From an uncultured Bacilli bacterium (GTDB lineage: Bacteria; Bacillota_I; Bacilli_A; RF39; UBA660): 36,857 nucleotides of DNA. The stretch's first letter is position 1; the number at the start of each line of letters is the position of its first letter. Below are positions 1-8,916 of the stretch, one piece after another. The DNA is taken from assembly GCA_947624175.1 (NCBI GenBank), contig CANQJD010000007.1, positions 1 through 36,857 on the forward strand. The letters are read 5' to 3'. A model generated the notes under the pieces. It worked only from the letters and a program-made list of their open reading frames with translations, was not told where the DNA came from and did not search any database. The translations under genes and the position numbers were made by a program.

Positions 1-249
1 ATATTTAGCCTTTTCTTTAGGTGTTAGTAAAGGTGTTCTTGTATTATGAAAAATAACTTTACCAATTACTTCTTTAACATCAATATCTAATACTTTTGAC
101 ATTACCCATTCTAATGTTTTCATTTGTCGTTCATTAAATAGGTAAGCATATAATCTATCAAAACGGACCTCAAAAATCTCGGTATTTAAAGAATTTAAAT
201 AGGCATTTATTTCAGCATCATAAAGACTTAAATCTTTTTCATCCAACAT
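1..249 (-). CDS. Partial Rpn-family / PD-(D/E)XK nuclease-transposase-like protein (N-terminus only, runs off the window edge)
   Basis: Reverse-strand translation from ATG at 249: MLDEKDLSLYDAEINAYLNSLNTEIFEVRFDRLYAYLFNERQMKTLEWVMSKVLDIDVKEVIGKVIFHNTRTPLLTPKEKAKY. The segment FDRLYAYLFNERQMKTLEWVMSKVLDIDVKEV resembles the Rpn-like ORF at 7658 (YDEAFCIMFGNPDHLSILTSLLSKILQVEYEEL). Confidence 0.6.
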   Translation of the reverse strand, partial: MLDEKDLSLYDAEINAYLNSLNTEIFEVRFDRLYAYLFNERQMKTLEWVMSKVLDIDVKEVIGKVIFHNTRTPLLTPKEKAKY

Positions 250-301
250 TATGTATCTCCTTTCGTCATATTTCAAAAGAAAAAAATCTCTTGATGAGGT
301 C

Positions 302-330
302 ACTATAACATAGAAGATGAAAGAAGTCAA
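302..330 (-). promoter_or_regulatory. Sigma-A-type promoter for the partial ORF at 1-249
   Basis: Minus strand TTGACT - 17 nt - TATAGT, with upstream TG (TGTTATAGT). Confidence 0.65.
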
Positions 331-605
331 CTATGATACATTTGTGAGCAATTTTGCTGCAATTCATCATTTTTAAGAATATTTTTAAACAATTCAAAAA
401 ATTGAAATAATTTAACTATCAAATTACTAAATTGAGCAATTTTTCAGAACAAAATTTGTATCATAATAATTACTTTTATAAATTTAAGATATATTTGATA
501 CTTAAAATATTTTTAAAATTTTACATAATTTTACATATATTTTTTTCTAATATAACTAAATATAGGTAAATTATCTTTTAAAACATATAATATAAGGGGG
601 TAAAT

Positions 606-1034
606 ATGGCAGTTATTAAATATACTGATAAAGAATTAGATTTATTAGCTAGACTAATGCGAGCCGAAGCATTAGGGGAGGGGAATCTTGGTATGTTAAT
701 GGTTGGTAATGTTGTTGTTAATCGGGCTATTGCTAATTGTTTAACTTTTAAAAATACAAGGTCTATCTATGATGTAATCTATCAATCTCCTGGAGGTTTT
801 GCTGGGGTTAATAGTTCGCTTTTTTATTCGGCTGCAACTAATAATGAAAAGAAACTTGCTAAAAGAGTATTAGATGGCGAATATTATTATCCAGCCACAA
901 ATGCTTTATGGTTTTATGCACCAGCTAGTGGTGCTAGTTGTGTTCCTTATTGGTATGAACAACGATTAAGTGGTAGTTATAAAAATCATTGTTTCTACGA
1001 ACCATATCCAGGTATTTGTAAAGAATTACATTAA
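606..1034 (+). CDS. SleB/CwlJ-type cell wall hydrolase (Hydrolase_2 family)
   Basis: LLARLMRAEALGEGNLGMLMVGNVVVNRA matches the ARxxxAEAxGE...VANVVxNR pattern of the SleB/CwlJ catalytic domain; RBS ggggg upstream. Confidence 0.8.
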   Translation: MAVIKYTDKELDLLARLMRAEALGEGNLGMLMVGNVVVNRAIANCLTFKNTRSIYDVIYQSPGGFAGVNSSLFYSAATNNEKKLAKRVLDGEYYYPATNALWFYAPASGASCVPYWYEQRLSGSYKNHCFYEPYPGICKELH

Positions 1035-1039
1035 CCTAT

Positions 1040-1062
1040 GAAGTCTAATGGCTTCTTTTTTT
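1040..1062 (+). terminator. Rho-independent terminator after the SleB-like gene
   Basis: GAAGTC-TAAT-GGCTTC followed by TTTTTTT. Confidence 0.7.
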
Positions 1063-1068
1063 GTCTTT

Positions 1069-1091
1069 AAAAAGGAAGTTTTTGACCTTCC
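1069..1091 (-). terminator. Rho-independent terminator of the fibre operon
   Basis: Minus strand GGAAG-GTCAAAAA-CTTCC followed by TTTTT. Confidence 0.65.
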
Positions 1092-1163
1092 TAATTAAGA
1101 ATATATTTTATATTACATTTGAGTAATATGAGCATTATCATCATATATATCTAGTAATTTTCT

Positions 1164-3362
1164 TTATATTCCAACAGTAGTATTACCTGTACCAACAGTT
1201 CCATAACCAGCAATACCACCACGACTACTATTACCAGTTATGCTAGAAGATTGATTTTTATTATTTGTAACTATACCACCAGATGAATTATTACCAACAA
1301 TTCCCCCAACATTTGCAATTCCTACAACTCTAGCCTCAGAAAAATTTGTATTATTATCTATAATTCCACCTTTTTTATTATAACCTGCTATTCCTCCAAT
1401 ATGTTTTCCCCAATAAGAACTTAAAGTACCACCTGGATTATAATGATGAATATAACCATGATTTTCACAATATTGAATAGTTCCTCCACCTTCAGATGAA
1501 CTTCCTCCACCATCAAGTTGCATACCAGAAAATCCTACTATTCCTCCAACATAACTTTCACCAGAAACTTCCCCATAATTCTTACATTTTGTAATTGTTG
1601 AATGAGACATCCAGGCTGTTATTCCTCCAGCCGGTCCAGAAAATTTAGTTGCATCTCCTGTAAAATCAGTAGAAACTCTTGCATTATTTGTACAATTACT
1701 TATTGTAGCATTAGCCGTTACATATCCTGCTATTCCTCCAGTATATGTATCTTCATCCATTGCTACCTCATCCAATGATACAACTTTTCCACTAACTGTT
1801 AAATTATCTAATGTTCCTCCTATTACTTTTCCGACAACAATCCCTGCAGTTTGATTATGATTTGTTACATCTGCTTCAGCAAGAGTTAAATTTTTAACAG
1901 TTGCTCCATTAGTAGTACCAAAGAAACCTATATTAATTTGCAATGATTTTTGAATAGTCAAATGAGATATAGTATGGTCTCCACCATTAAACACCCCTTG
2001 AAATGGATGGTCTAGTTCCCCAATCGGTAAAAATCCTGTATCAGAAGTTAATTCCTGATATACATTACCTTTTGTCTCATTTCCATTAATATCTCCATAA
2101 GCCATATTATCTGGATTTTCATAACTGCTTTTTTCACTAAAATCTAAATTTCTTGTTAATTTAAATCTTTCACCTTGAATATTTGCAACAGTAAGATTTT
2201 TTGGATTTGTTTTTCCCCTTATTGCTAAAGACATATCAACTAAATCTTCAACATATTGAATAGCACCATCTTGAGTTACCGTAAAATCAATATCAACTGT
2301 TTTAGTAATAGGACTAGTTGAAGTTACTCTTAATTTAAACTTTTTAGAAGGGTCTTCTAATTTAGATATATTTAAAGATAAATTTACACTTTGGTCGAGT
2401 TTACTACCACCTTTTATTGTTCCAGTTGTTGTTCCTGATAAAGCAAATTTAGAACTATCAATAACTTCAACTTTATAATTTCCATCAATATGATTAAAAT
2501 TAGTACCATCATTATTCTTTATTATTATATTAAAAGTTGTATTAGTAGTTAAAATGGTATTATAATCGGTAGTAGATGTCGTTCTTGGAAAGTTAACTGT
2601 CTTAACATTTGCCTCAACATAAAATTTAAAGTTTGTTATCACTACATCATTTTTAATATTATTTAAGGTAAAGTTTTTCTCACTAACAGTAAAACTAGTA
2701 TTACTTACTCCACCTACCGTTACATATAAATCATCTTTTTTTATTGTTTCATTAAATGTTACATTTAAATTATCTCCATCCATTATTTCAGTTGGATATC
2801 CGGCTGTACTTGAAAATCCTTTATATGTTGCTGTATGATAACTTCTAAAATCAAAATCTATTTTAAAATTAAAATTAGTATTATCAGCATTATATTGTCC
2901 ACTTTTATACTTTATTGTTATTTCAAATTCTTTTTTTATTCCTAATCTACATTGTCCACTAACATCACATATTTTTTCTTTTAATTTATAATCTTTTAAT
3001 TCATATTCTAAATTATCAGGTAATCCTGTTAATGAAAATATTCCCATCTCTGGTCCTTCAAAATTAGTTACTTCTACTTTATAAGTTACACTTGAATCAG
3101 AACTAGGTAATGTTATATTCCCATTTATATTTTTTACATTATAATCTTCACTATTAGATAAACCACCATTATTTGTTCCATTTGGTACAATACCTGTTAC
3201 TCTTATATCGGCTGGTACTCTAACTTCAGCTGCCATATTTATAGCTAATTTTTGCCCAAATACTGAAAAACCTATTGCTAGCATAAATACTCCTAAAACA
3301 ATAGATGTTATAATAATAGATAACTTATATTTATTAAAATCTACTTTTTTAAACTTTTTCAT
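1164..3362 (-). CDS. Large surface protein with SipW-type signal sequence and C-terminal GLUG-like repeats
   Basis: N-terminus ...LAIGFSVFGQKLAINMAAEVRV resembles the neighbouring subunit's GFAAFSQTLTIHSSAEVKP; C-terminal repeats GGIAGYVTANATISNCTNNARVS / GGIVGFSG / GGIAGYNKKGGIIDNNTN / GGIVGNNSSGGIVTNNKN / GGIAGYG. Confidence 0.75.
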   Translation of the reverse strand: MKKFKKVDFNKYKLSIIITSIVLGVFMLAIGFSVFGQKLAINMAAEVRVPADIRVTGIVPNGTNNGGLSNSEDYNVKNINGNITLPSSDSSVTYKVEVTNFEGPEMGIFSLTGLPDNLEYELKDYKLKEKICDVSGQCRLGIKKEFEITIKYKSGQYNADNTNFNFKIDFDFRSYHTATYKGFSSTAGYPTEIMDGDNLNVTFNETIKKDDLYVTVGGVSNTSFTVSEKNFTLNNIKNDVVITNFKFYVEANVKTVNFPRTTSTTDYNTILTTNTTFNIIIKNNDGTNFNHIDGNYKVEVIDSSKFALSGTTTGTIKGGSKLDQSVNLSLNISKLEDPSKKFKLRVTSTSPITKTVDIDFTVTQDGAIQYVEDLVDMSLAIRGKTNPKNLTVANIQGERFKLTRNLDFSEKSSYENPDNMAYGDINGNETKGNVYQELTSDTGFLPIGELDHPFQGVFNGGDHTISHLTIQKSLQINIGFFGTTNGATVKNLTLAEADVTNHNQTAGIVVGKVIGGTLDNLTVSGKVVSLDEVAMDEDTYTGGIAGYVTANATISNCTNNARVSTDFTGDATKFSGPAGGITAWMSHSTITKCKNYGEVSGESYVGGIVGFSGMQLDGGGSSSEGGGTIQYCENHGYIHHYNPGGTLSSYWGKHIGGIAGYNKKGGIIDNNTNFSEARVVGIANVGGIVGNNSSGGIVTNNKNQSSSITGNSSRGGIAGYGTVGTGNTTVGI

Positions 3363-3407
3363 ATAACTCCTCTATTTAAAAAATAAGTGAAATTTACTTC
3401 ACATATT

Positions 3408-4577
3408 TTAATTTAATACATTTCGACTTACAGTTTTATCTTCTAAATCAACAGCTTTTAAATAATATACATATACATCATCATTATCTTTTATATAAAA
3501 GTAACACTTTTGATGACTTGCTATATTATAATACATAATTGGTAACTTTAAATTATCTCTTACATCTAATAATTCTTGGAATTTATCTATACTAATAATA
3601 TGACTCTTATCCATATCAATACCAGTTGTTGTCTCAACAATTAATCTATCATATTCTCTTAATATCTTCTCTAAAATAGTATCATAAGGACTTTTCCTTC
3701 TATTTAACATCAATAATAATTTAATTATCTTTAATAAGAAGATCGCTGATATTATAAACAAAATACATTCTACTATAAAGATTTTACTATCAAAAATTAA
3801 CTTCTTATCAGTCATAATATTTTTAATTAATTTAGTATCTTTAGAATCAAAATTAATTTCAATAGCCTTTTCTGATAATGGTATTGTTATTTCAGAAGTA
3901 GCACTATCTTTTATATTAATATCTTTATCATTACCACCAGTTTTATCTACTTGTAAATAAACTTTTAAATAACTATTTGTATCAACCCCATATTGATTTC
4001 TAAAATTATTAGCTAATCTATTATAATAATCATAATCTATTTCTAAATCTTTATCTAAATTATAAACATTTTTATCATCTATTTTAGCAGTCTCTGTATC
4101 TAATAAAGTATAAGTTTTCTTAAAGAAATTAGTTGCTCCATTTACACTTGATATTACTAAATCTCCAAGTACTTTATAATTAAAATCTAAATCAACATTA
4201 GTATCAATATCAAAATCATAATTAAATGATAATTGTATTTTATCAATTAAACTTGCAACATATATCATTCCTTTATCTAGATAAGGAGTATCATAGAATT
4301 CATTTTCTTTTAAATAAACTTTATAATCAATAGTATTATTTTCTCTAAATTTAACAACTTTTGTATCTTCATATTCAAAAGATTTAGAAGCTAGGAATAA
4401 ACAAAGTGAGAATGCTATAACAAAGATTACAATATTTCTAACTAACCTTACATTATAACTAACATATTTTTTAAAATGTTTCTTCGTTGTAGGTTGTTTG
4501 GTTTCAGGTTCTTTTGAAACCTTTTTAGTTTGCTTTTTGACTTTTTCTTTTTCAGTTTCTTTTGCAATCTTTGTCAT
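3408..4577 (-). CDS. DUF5305-like membrane-anchored protein
   Basis: Two TM segments (VRNIVIFVIAFSLCLFLASKSF; FIVECILFIISAIFLLKIIKLLL) flank a beta-rich extracytoplasmic domain; C-terminal cytoplasmic segment; encoded next to the signal peptidase. Confidence 0.55.
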   Translation of the reverse strand: MTKIAKETEKEKVKKQTKKVSKEPETKQPTTKKHFKKYVSYNVRLVRNIVIFVIAFSLCLFLASKSFEYEDTKVVKFRENNTIDYKVYLKENEFYDTPYLDKGMIYVASLIDKIQLSFNYDFDIDTNVDLDFNYKVLGDLVISSVNGATNFFKKTYTLLDTETAKIDDKNVYNLDKDLEIDYDYYNRLANNFRNQYGVDTNSYLKVYLQVDKTGGNDKDINIKDSATSEITIPLSEKAIEINFDSKDTKLIKNIMTDKKLIFDSKIFIVECILFIISAIFLLKIIKLLLMLNRRKSPYDTILEKILREYDRLIVETTTGIDMDKSHIISIDKFQELLDVRDNLKLPIMYYNIASHQKCYFYIKDNDDVYVYYLKAVDLEDKTVSRNVLN

Positions 4578-4592
4578 TATATCCTCCTTTCA

Positions 4593-5720
4593 TTATAATT
4601 CATTTAACCATACAGTAGGTAGTCCCACGAATGGAACTTTTACACGAACAACACCAATCATCATGTCTTCAGTTATTTTGTAATCATCTATGTCCTCGTT
4701 CGCGTCTCCCTTACTATAAAAGTAATATTCTTCTCCAGATTTCATTTTTTTAACTAATCTATGTACAACAATTATGCCATCATATTCATAAGCTATAACT
4801 TGACCTTCCTGAACATTTTCAAATTTTCCATCAGTCTTTTCAATTATAACTACATCACCTTTATAAATATTTGGTGTCATACTTCCACTTGCAATAGCAA
4901 CAGCATAAAAATGGAAATATCCAGATGTTATATATACTAGAAATACTACAATAAGTAATGGTAATATCAAGGATACTGTTTTATGTTTATAATAGTCTCT
5001 TTCAATTTCTTTATCTTTTTCTTTTTCAAACCTTTTCCATATTTTATAACAGAATAGGGCAGGTACTATCAAAAAGATAACAGATGCAACATATTCATCA
5101 GGATTTGGAATAATTGGAAGTAAATATTTGTATAAATTAGTTACTAGTTGATAGATAATCGTTGGTTTATAGCCAACTTTCCTACTTACATAACTAAGTG
5201 ATATGTTAAGACTTATGGCCGGTAATAAATCAATTGCTAAAAATAGAAATATTTGATAGTTTGATTTAAAATCAGCATAGTATAAAGTTGTTGTTAAGTC
5301 TAACATAATAAATAGAATAACAGTAGTTGTAGTAAGCAATTTACTTCCTTCTGCTTTATTTAACATCATGTACCTTAAATATTCTTTTAGAACTATCGTT
5401 ATAATTAAAGGTAATATAAATAATGTAATACCTCTTAAAGTATAATAGTTGCTAACTCTTGCAAAACTTACAATTATTCCAAGTAAATAGAATAATATAA
5501 AGTAAATTAACAAGAAGATTATTTCTTCAAAAATAGCATCTTTTGTATAACGGTGTCTATCTTTTTCGAAACCAAAGAATATTTTAAAGACAACAAGTAC
5601 TATTATTAAGTATAAAGCTAACTTGTAATCGGTTAGTATACTTGATACAAAACTATTTAAGAGCAAAGTTATAAAAAGTATTATTTCAAATATAAGTAGT
5701 CTTTTATACCCTCTTTTCAT
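4593..5720 (-). CDS. SipW-like (S26B) signal peptidase I with a large N-terminal multi-TM domain
   Basis: C-terminal AIASGSMTPNIYKGDVVIIEK ... IVVHRLVKK ... YYFYSKGDANEDIDDYKI ... IGVVRVKVPFVGLPTVWL: Ser in SGSM, His in VVHR, typical of the ER/SipW-type Ser-His signal peptidases. About 250 aa of hydrophobic N-terminal sequence precedes it. Confidence 0.9.
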   Translation of the reverse strand: MKRGYKRLLIFEIILFITLLLNSFVSSILTDYKLALYLIIVLVVFKIFFGFEKDRHRYTKDAIFEEIIFLLIYFILFYLLGIIVSFARVSNYYTLRGITLFILPLIITIVLKEYLRYMMLNKAEGSKLLTTTTVILFIMLDLTTTLYYADFKSNYQIFLFLAIDLLPAISLNISLSYVSRKVGYKPTIIYQLVTNLYKYLLPIIPNPDEYVASVIFLIVPALFCYKIWKRFEKEKDKEIERDYYKHKTVSLILPLLIVVFLVYITSGYFHFYAVAIASGSMTPNIYKGDVVIIEKTDGKFENVQEGQVIAYEYDGIIVVHRLVKKMKSGEEYYFYSKGDANEDIDDYKITEDMMIGVVRVKVPFVGLPTVWLNEL

Positions 5721-5773
5721 TCTCTCCTCCCTAAATAGTCTTGTGCAAATATACTAGATATATTTGCTATATT

Positions 5774-6421
5774 TTAATCTTGTGATTTGTATAATAATTT
5801 AATATCACCAATCTCAACTGTAAAGTCACCATCAGCCACTCCTGAACCAGCAGTATATTCAATTTTAACTTCAACTTTTTCACCTGTCGCTTTTTTTAGT
5901 TCATGTTCGGTAATTGAAGGTTTTGATTCAGTAGTTGATTCAGTAGAATTTACAGTTACAGTTACTTTCATTCCTGTACAAGCAGCTGCAACTAAACCAG
6001 CATCTGTATCAGAGCCAGGCTTACAATTAATTGATGTACCAACTCCTGATGCATTTTGGTATGTAATAGATTTTAAGTAAGCATCATATTCTCCTTCATT
6101 TCTAACATAGAAAGTATAGGTTACATCTTGTCCTGGTTTAGTAAATTTTGCTTTTAAACCTGAAATTTCTGTATCACTAATAGTTGCTTGGTCAGCTGTT
6201 GCTCCAGCTTCTCCACCTGGTACTCCAGTAATTTCTTCAGTAGCTAATGATTCTTCACTTGATGAAAATTTTACATTAAAAGCTGTTTGGTCTGGTTTTA
6301 CTTCTGCACTTGAATGAATAGTAAGAGTTTGTGAAAAGGCAGCAAAACCTAATGATAAACCAATAACTGCAACAGTAAGTGCTATAATCGCCAAAATCTT
6401 AGAGTTTCTATCTCTTTCCAT
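5774..6421 (-). CDS. TasA/camelysin-like secreted fibre subunit (SipW-dependent type signal sequence)
   Basis: Start moved from 6469 to ATG at 6421, which has a strong AAAGGAGGTGAAATCG RBS. MERDRNSKILAIIALTVAVIGLSLGFAAFSQTLTIHSSAEVKP signal; beta-rich small secreted body with YTFYVRNEGEYDAYL (TasA-like 'partially averaged' pattern). Confidence 0.7.
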   Translation of the reverse strand: MERDRNSKILAIIALTVAVIGLSLGFAAFSQTLTIHSSAEVKPDQTAFNVKFSSSEESLATEEITGVPGGEAGATADQATISDTEISGLKAKFTKPGQDVTYTFYVRNEGEYDAYLKSITYQNASGVGTSINCKPGSDTDAGLVAAACTGMKVTVTVNSTESTTESKPSITEHELKKATGEKVEVKIEYTAGSGVADGDFTVEIGDIKLLYKSQD

Positions 6422-6505
6422 CGATTTCACCTCCTTTTTCTTTATTTTCAAGTGCAGGGGTAGTTTCAAATAGGTTTACTATTATCCTTACACTATCTAA
6501 CAACA

Positions 6506-6535
6506 ATTATAGCATATTTTGTCAAGTATAATCAA
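6506..6535 (-). promoter_or_regulatory. Candidate promoter of the fibre operon
   Basis: Minus strand TTGATT - 18 nt - TATAAT with extended -10 (TGCTATAAT). Confidence 0.6.
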
Positions 6536-6540
6536 TACTT

Positions 6541-6600
6541 TTAAGAAAAAAAGGTCGTTTTTTTTTTTTTTTTGAAATTCCGCCTTTTTTTGTATCTTAA
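6541..6600. repeat. Imperfect inverted repeat enclosing a 16-nt homopolymeric T tract
   Basis: ttaag...aaaaaaaggtcg - T16 - gaaattc - cgcctttttttgtatcttaa; arms TTAAGA(...)AAAAAAAGG / CCTTTTTTT(...)TCTTAA. Confidence 0.75.
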
Positions 6601-6637
6601 TTATTGCTTTTGTAATTTACTTTAAAAATTAAGTATA

Positions 6638-6676
6638 AAAAAGAAATGAACAATAATTAAATTTTTGTCCATTTCT
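6638..6676 (-). terminator. Rho-independent terminator of the slipin gene
   Basis: Minus strand GAAATGGACAA - loop - TTGTTCATTTC then TTTTTTA; 11-bp stem with one G-U. Confidence 0.75.
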
Positions 6677-6684
6677 AATAATTT

Positions 6685-7434
6685 TTATTTCTTCTTACTT
6701 AAATTATCAAATGTTTTTAGAACTTCAACTGGTAAAGCAAAAATAACAGTATTTGATTGGTCACTACTTAAATCATTAATTGTTTCTAAAGTTCGAAGAT
6801 GAACAGCAATTGGATTTTCAGCAAGTTTATTAGCAGCCGTTGCTAAATTATTACTTGCTTCAACCTCACCTTTAGCCTTCGTAATAACGGCTTGTTTTTC
6901 ACGTTCAGCTTCTGCAACTCTAGCAATTACTCTTTTCATTTCTTCTGGTAAGGAAACATCTTTAAGTTCTACATTTTCAACTTTAATTCCCCAAGGGTCC
7001 GTTGCCTTATCAATTATCTCGCATATTTTATTAGAAATAACTTCTCTTTTGCTTAATAACTCATCAAGACTAACTTCTCCAACTGCATTACGCATCGTAG
7101 TTTGAGCAAGTTGACTTACAGCATAATAAAAGTTTTCAACTTCTAAAATGGCTTTACTAGCATCAAATATCTTATAGTAAATAACAGCATTAATCCGAAT
7201 TGAAACGTTATCTTTAGTAATAGCATCTTGTTCTGGTACATCAACAGCTTTAGTTCTTATATCAACTTTTTTGTATGATTGAAAAATAGGTAAAACTATA
7301 TGCCAACCAGGTTTAAAGACTTTACTATATTTACCAAATGTAAATTTAACACCTCGTTCGTATTCATCAACTTGTTTAATCGAAATTAAAATGATAAAGA
7401 TAAGTATGCCTAAGATTACATAAACTATCTCCAT
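6685..7434 (-). CDS. SPFH/band-7 (slipin/stomatin-like) membrane protein
   Basis: QVDEYERGVKFTFGKYSKVFKPGWHIVLPIFQSYKKVDIRT ... VENVELKDVSLPEEMKRVIARVAEAEREKQAVITKAKGEVEAS. Start placed at ATG 7434 (RBS AAAGGAG), not 7536. Confidence 0.9.
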   Translation of the reverse strand: MEIVYVILGILIFIILISIKQVDEYERGVKFTFGKYSKVFKPGWHIVLPIFQSYKKVDIRTKAVDVPEQDAITKDNVSIRINAVIYYKIFDASKAILEVENFYYAVSQLAQTTMRNAVGEVSLDELLSKREVISNKICEIIDKATDPWGIKVENVELKDVSLPEEMKRVIARVAEAEREKQAVITKAKGEVEASNNLATAANKLAENPIAVHLRTLETINDLSSDQSNTVIFALPVEVLKTFDNLSKKK

Positions 7435-7530
7435 AAATACTCCTTTCAATGTGTATAGTATAACATATTTTATTTTTTTTGTACATATTAAAGTATTTTT
7501 AAAAAAATTGTATAAAATTTGAATATTTTT

Positions 7531-7575
7531 GTTCAAATCGATTATTTTCCGTGTATATATTATATTAGGAAGAAT
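7531..7575 (+). promoter_or_regulatory. Copy A of a conserved intergenic element (shared with 28037-28084)
   Basis: GTTCAAATCGATTATTTTCCGTGTATATATTATATTAGGAAGAAT; closely matches the reverse complement of 28037-28084. Confidence 0.6.
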
Positions 7576-7657
7576 TAAAGAGATATAAATATTTTAAATA
7601 TTGATGCTCTATTTATTATTTATATTAGTTTAATTTTACCTAGAAAAGGAGAAAATT

Positions 7658-8632
7658 ATGTTATTAGAAAAAAAGAAGAATAAAAAGAATATTAAGGTTA
7701 GTAGAATGCAAAAATTAAAGGAAGGACTAAAACCAGGAGAGATAATCAGGCTTAGTTATGATGAGGCTTTCTGTATCATGTTTGGAAATCCTGATCATCT
7801 ATCAATTTTAACATCTCTTTTGTCTAAAATCTTACAAGTAGAGTATGAAGAGTTAGAGGGAAAAATAACTTTAATTCCAAGAAGCGTACCTAATGAAACG
7901 GTCGGAGAATATTTAACTGAAAGAGATGTTGTGGTTAAAATTGATACTAATGATGAGAAAAAAGTATTACTAGAAGTAAATATTAGGTCAGGATTTTATA
8001 ATAGTGTAATAAATAGGAATATTCATTATTTAGAAGAAGAAGCTGTAAGTGGAATATCTCAAAATACTAGTTATGAAGATTCAAGGACAGTTATTCTAGT
8101 AAACTTTAATAATTTTAGTATTCATGATAATGGAAAAATCTTTGATGAATATTTATATCGAAATGAAGAAGGAGAAATCTTAACTGATAAAAGAAAAATT
8201 TTGAATATAAATATTGAAAAATGTTATGATGCATGGTACAATAAAGATGTATTTAAAGGAGATTTCAACTCTTATGAAATGGATTTATTGCTATTATCAG
8301 CAGCTTTATGGACTAATCGTGAGGAAGAGTTTAGAAAAGTAATAGATAATATAGAAATAGATAAAAAGATAAAGAGAGAGATTATGGAGGTATTATTGAG
8401 AATGAAAGAGAATGCCGATTTGGTAAGAAGATACCGAGATTATGAACTTGAAGAAGAAAGAACTGAAAAGGGAATTAGAAATGAAATAAGAGAAAATGCC
8501 ATCAAAGAAACAAAACAAGAAATGGTACTTGCTATGTATACCAACAATGAACCATTTGATAAAATTCAAAAATATAGTGGTTTATCTCAAGAAGAGATAA
8601 AAGAAATAATTAATAATTCCAAAACTAGGTAA
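7658..8632 (+). CDS. Rpn-family recombination-promoting nuclease / PD-(D/E)XK transposase-like protein
   Basis: YDEAFCIMFGNPDHLSILTSLLSKIL ... LTERDVVVKIDTNDEKKVLLEVNI ... RNIHYLEE ... with the C-terminal charged tail and SLSQEEIKEII motif typical of the family. Confidence 0.8.
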   Translation: MLLEKKKNKKNIKVSRMQKLKEGLKPGEIIRLSYDEAFCIMFGNPDHLSILTSLLSKILQVEYEELEGKITLIPRSVPNETVGEYLTERDVVVKIDTNDEKKVLLEVNIRSGFYNSVINRNIHYLEEEAVSGISQNTSYEDSRTVILVNFNNFSIHDNGKIFDEYLYRNEEGEILTDKRKILNINIEKCYDAWYNKDVFKGDFNSYEMDLLLLSAALWTNREEEFRKVIDNIEIDKKIKREIMEVLLRMKENADLVRRYRDYELEEERTEKGIRNEIRENAIKETKQEMVLAMYTNNEPFDKIQKYSGLSQEEIKEIINNSKTR

Positions 8633-8639
8633 AGAGGTA

Positions 8640-8915
8640 TTGGTAAGAATGAATGAAGATGCCAGTTTGGTAAGAAAATACCGAGATTATAAACTTGAAG
8701 AAGAAAGAACTGAAAAAGGAATTAGGAATGAGATTTTAACTGAAGGAAAAGAAATTGGTCTAGAAGAAGGAAAAGATATTGGAAAAAAGCAAAAAGAACA
8801 AGAAATGGTTATAAACTTTTATAATCAAAATGTTCCTATTGATATTATTTCTAAAGCAAGTAGCCTATCACAGGAAGAGATAGAAGAAATAATTAATAAT
8901 TATAAAAGTAAATAA
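8640..8915 (+). pseudogene. Tandem duplicate of the 3' end of the Rpn-like gene (C-terminal fragment)
   Basis: MVRMNEDASLVRKYRDYKLEEERTEKGIRNEI...LSQEEIEEIINNYKSK parallels LLRMKENADLVRRYRDYELEEERTEKGIRNEI...LSQEEIKEIINNSKTR of the upstream ORF. Confidence 0.8.
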
Positions 8916-8916
8916 T

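Noticed and set aside
1164-1560. Repeated GG(I/A)(V/A)G motifs as a DNA tandem repeat
   Set aside because: Repeats are at protein level (GLUG-like) with diverged nucleotide sequence, so this is not a separate DNA repeat element.
4498-4683. Plus-strand ORF across the DUF5305/signal peptidase junction
   Set aside because: Overlaps two supported minus-strand genes; no independent support.
5787-6080. Plus-strand ORF inside the TasA-like gene
   Set aside because: Antisense shadow ORF produced by codon bias of the real gene.
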